A DNA stretch of 64,000 nucleotides, from positions 124,001 through 188,000 of the forward strand of contig NZ_JAIVLK010000011.1 of assembly GCF_020524585.1 (NCBI RefSeq), in the 5' to 3' direction. Source of the stretch: Celeribacter naphthalenivorans (GTDB lineage Bacteria > Pseudomonadota > Alphaproteobacteria > Rhodobacterales > Rhodobacteraceae). The position numbers and the translations under genes are program-made. Positions 61,918 to 64,000 of this stretch are shown here, in pieces. Within the stretch, counting starts at the first letter, position 1. The number at the start of each line of letters is the position of its first letter. The notes under the pieces were generated by a model. It was not told the DNA's origin. It worked only from the letters and a program-made list of their open reading frames with translations, and searched no databases.

Positions 61918-63081
61918 TTAGTGTGCGGGCAAAAGCGCCTTGGCCACGGCATTGGCGATCACTTGTTCCTCGTCCGTTGGCAGGACGAAGACAGGCGTGG
62001 CGCCTTTTGAAATTCGTGTTGCGTTTTGAGCGTTGGCTTTGGTGTCGGGTTCGATGCCCAAAAAGCCCAGGCGTTCGATGATCTGGAGGCGGATGTTCGG
62101 CGAGTTCTCCCCGATGCCGCCACAGAAGACGAGCGCATCAATGCCCGAAAGCGTCGCCGCCATGGCACCGATCTCGCGTCGAACACGGTAGACGAAATAC
62201 TCGACAGCATCTTTGGCGCCCTGTGCGTCCGAGGCTTCGAGCACCTGCATGTCATGGCTGATGCCCGACAGGCCCAGAAGTCCGGATTCGTAATAGAGCA
62301 TGTGGGTCAGCTCCTTGGCTGTCATGCCCTCTGTCTCCATGAGATACAAAAGGATGCCGGGGTCGAGGTGGCCTGAGCGGGTGGACATTGGAATGCCATC
62401 CAGCGGCGAAAATCCCATAGAGGATGAGATCGACACTCCATTGTTGACCGCGCAAATCGACGCGCCACTGCCAAGGTGACACATGATGATCCTTTTGCCA
62501 TGCAGCTCGGGATGGTCGCGCACGAGCTGATGCGAGACATAATCGTAGCTCAGCCCGTGAAAACCGTAGCGCTTCACGCCCTGTTGGTAATATTTGCGCG
62601 GGATGGCGTAGATGTCGTTTTCCCAAGGGTGGTTGCGGTGAAATGCGGTATCGAAACAGCCGATTTGCAAGGCGTAAGGGAAGGCCTCCTTGGCTGCGTT
62701 GACCGCCGACAGGTTGTGCGGTTGGTGCAGTGGCGCCAGCGGGTTGAACGTCGCCAGATCGGCCAGCACGTCTTCGGTCAGTTCCGTGGGCGTGGCACGC
62801 AGGGGGCCGCCATGGACGATCCGGTGCCCGACGCCCGCGACGTCTTGGCCATCGAGCAGGGGCGTGATTTCGGCCAAAATAACCTCAAGTGCTTGGGTTT
62901 GATCCCGCGCGTCGATGAGTTTTGTGTCCGTCGGCCCGCCGGATTTGAATTTGAAACTGGGGGTCGATCCGATGCCCTGCACCAGACCTTGCGCCAGACA
63001 ATCCGGCGTTTCGCCAGAGGTGTAGAGCGCGAATTTAACCGAAGAAGAGCCCGCGTTGATCGTGAGAATACGTTGGCCCAT
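61918..63081 (-). CDS. ackA: Acetate kinase
   Basis: Interconverts acetyl phosphate plus ADP and acetate plus ATP. 387 residues from the ATG at 63081 (MGQRILTINAGSSSVKFALY). Family patterns: GHRIVHGG, FDTAFHR, YGFHGLSYDYVS, CHLGSGASICAVNNGVSISSSMGFSPLDG, RSGHLDPG, and FCGGIGENS. The start overlaps the stop of the pta gene by one base, so the two are one operon for acetyl-CoA/acetate conversion. Confidence 0.97.
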   Translation of the reverse strand: MGQRILTINAGSSSVKFALYTSGETPDCLAQGLVQGIGSTPSFKFKSGGPTDTKLIDARDQTQALEVILAEITPLLDGQDVAGVGHRIVHGGPLRATPTELTEDVLADLATFNPLAPLHQPHNLSAVNAAKEAFPYALQIGCFDTAFHRNHPWENDIYAIPRKYYQQGVKRYGFHGLSYDYVSHQLVRDHPELHGKRIIMCHLGSGASICAVNNGVSISSSMGFSPLDGIPMSTRSGHLDPGILLYLMETEGMTAKELTHMLYYESGLLGLSGISHDMQVLEASDAQGAKDAVEYFVYRVRREIGAMAATLSGIDALVFCGGIGENSPNIRLQIIERLGFLGIEPDTKANAQNATRISKGATPVFVLPTDEEQVIANAVAKALLPAH

Positions 63082-64000
63082 CAGGTGATCTCCCGCGCGC
63101 GCTTGGCGTGAAGGGCCGCCACGGCGCATGAGGCCAAACGCGATTTGTCGCTGTCGGAGCGTGAGTTCAAAACGATCGGGCAGCGCGCGCCGATCACCAC
63201 ACCGGCAGCTTCTGCATGGGCAATGAAGGTCAATTCCTTGGCCAGCATATTGCCGCTTTCAAGGTTCGGCACGATGAGGATTTCGGCATGTCCAGCGACA
63301 CCGCCTTTGAGCCCTTTGGTCTTGGCGGCGGTCAGGCTGACCGCATTGTCCATGGCGAGCGGGCCGTCCACGATCCCGCCTTTGATCTGGTCACGATCCG
63401 CCATTTTCGAGAGCGCCGCCGCGTCTAATGTGGATGGGATTTTAGGATTGACGGTTTCGACGGCGGAAAGGACGCCCACTTTCGGGGTGTCGATGCCGAG
63501 GCTGATCGCCAGATCGATCGCGTTTTGCACAATGTCGACTTTGGTGGGCAGGTCCGGCGCGATGTTGATGGCGGCGTCCGAGACCATCAACAGATGATCG
63601 AGGCCGGGCACATCCATCACGAAAATATGGCTGAGCCGACGCCCGGTTTTGAGGCCGCCATTCGAACTGAGGATGGGGCGCAAGAGATCGTCGGTGTGCA
63701 GGTGGCCTTTCATGATCGCGCTGGCGCGGGCTTCGCGGACCATGGTGACGGCCAGTTGCGCGGCTTCGCGATGAGTGGTGCAATGGATCAACTCGATACC
63801 ATCGAGTGACAACCCAAGTTCTTTCGCGGTGCTGCGGATTTTATCTTGATCACCCAAGAGAATGGGCGTGATCAGATTGTGTTCAGCCGCCATCATGGCG
63901 CCGCGCAGCGAATTTGGCTCTTCCGGGGCGACCACGGCCATACGAGTGGCGGGGAGATCGGCAGTCATTTCGAGCAATTTGTCGAAGTGTCGATGGCTTT
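63081..64000 (-). CDS. pta: Phosphate acetyl/butyryltransferase, 5' end cut by the window
   Basis: Transfers the acetyl group between CoA and phosphate, feeding AckA. The frame is open to the window edge (upstream residues SHRHFDKLLE), so the true start is outside and the TTG at 63977 is not taken as a start. Visible: MAVVAPEEPNSLRGAMMAA, IMKGHLHTDDLLRPIL, VMDVPGLDHLLMVSDAAINIAPDL, PSTLDAAALSKMADRDQIKGGIVDGPLAMDNAVS. This is the short, catalytic-only PTA type, which in related bacteria may be fused to an N-terminal MaoC hydratase domain. Confidence 0.9.
   Translation of the reverse strand, partial: SHRHFDKLLEMTADLPATRMAVVAPEEPNSLRGAMMAAEHNLITPILLGDQDKIRSTAKELGLSLDGIELIHCTTHREAAQLAVTMVREARASAIMKGHLHTDDLLRPILSSNGGLKTGRRLSHIFVMDVPGLDHLLMVSDAAINIAPDLPTKVDIVQNAIDLAISLGIDTPKVGVLSAVETVNPKIPSTLDAAALSKMADRDQIKGGIVDGPLAMDNAVSLTAAKTKGLKGGVAGHAEILIVPNLESGNMLAKELTFIAHAEAAGVVIGARCPIVLNSRSDSDKSRLASCAVAALHAKRAREIT

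Noticed and set aside
1-64000. CRISPR arrays, prophage, insertion sequences, tRNA and rRNA genes
   Set aside because: No direct-repeat/spacer pattern, transposase, integrase, phage structural gene, or tRNA/rRNA signature was recognised on either strand.

Overview
The window is chromosomal DNA from an alphaproteobacterium, most likely a member of Rhodobacterales (roseobacter/Rhodobacter relatives). This rests on the gene set: TrcR (DUF1013), COQ9, an FnrL gene divergent from hemN, a ccoNOQP-ccoGHIS block with TTGAT-N4-ATCAA type FNR boxes, a membrane-anchored cytochrome c, a SPOR-tailed DD-carboxypeptidase, and an SRP RNA upstream of dnaX-ybaB-recR. Base composition and gene density look uniform. 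I see no insertion sequence, prophage, CRISPR array, tRNA or rRNA. The window cuts two genes: pheT lacks its 5' part at the left edge and a pta-type phosphotransacetylase lacks its 5' part at the right edge.

Left part (1-14.9 kb): pheT ends at a strong terminator and faces two tandem paralogous GT-C (ArnT/PMT-like) membrane glycosyltransferases. Next come a Nu-class glutathione transferase, mscL and an Lrp/AsnC regulator. A compact module follows: a GAF-Fis regulator without an AAA+ domain, an ExaC/AcoD-type aldehyde dehydrogenase and a DUF779 protein, with two clean dyads and a 15-bp-arm hairpin between genes. Then come a DEAD-box helicase convergent with rpsU, a coq9-quinone oxidoreductase pair and a secreted RNase T2.

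Middle part (15-38 kb): trcR; then on the minus strand ffs (SRP RNA), a possible 11-codon leader ORF, rsgA, dnaX, ybaB and recR. An OxyR-like regulator that lacks the second redox cysteine diverges from a 1-Cys peroxiredoxin. An NMT1/THI5-type ABC importer and a Tat-exported 2',3'-cyclic nucleotide phosphodiesterase follow. nudC, an SRPBCC protein and a 114-bp palindromic element precede pheA, a membrane cytochrome c, a yejABEF-type peptide importer and a DD-carboxypeptidase with a SPOR-like tail.

Right part (38-64 kb): clpS, an RsmC-like methyltransferase, an SDR without the YxxxK catalytic pair, a lipoprotein, hemF, a LysE exporter, hemE divergent from hemC, an FAD-linked D-2-hydroxyacid dehydrogenase, and hemN divergent from fnrL. 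A universal stress protein and the full cbb3 oxidase structural (ccoNOQP) and assembly (ccoGHIS) sets follow. Four FNR boxes (hemN/fnrL, usp, ccoN, ccoG) tie this block into one low-oxygen regulon coupling heme supply, high-affinity oxidase, copper delivery and stress protection. The end holds tesA divergent from ybbA-ybbP and a pta-ackA operon.

No wholly new multigene system is obvious. The best leads are the aldehyde dehydrogenase/DUF779/GAF-Fis module with its dyads, the SDR lacking its catalytic pair, the OxyR variant, the ffs-leader ORF-rsgA arrangement, and two structured intergenic elements (28316-28429 and 44882-45017). All functions are read from sequence motifs and family knowledge; no database search was run.
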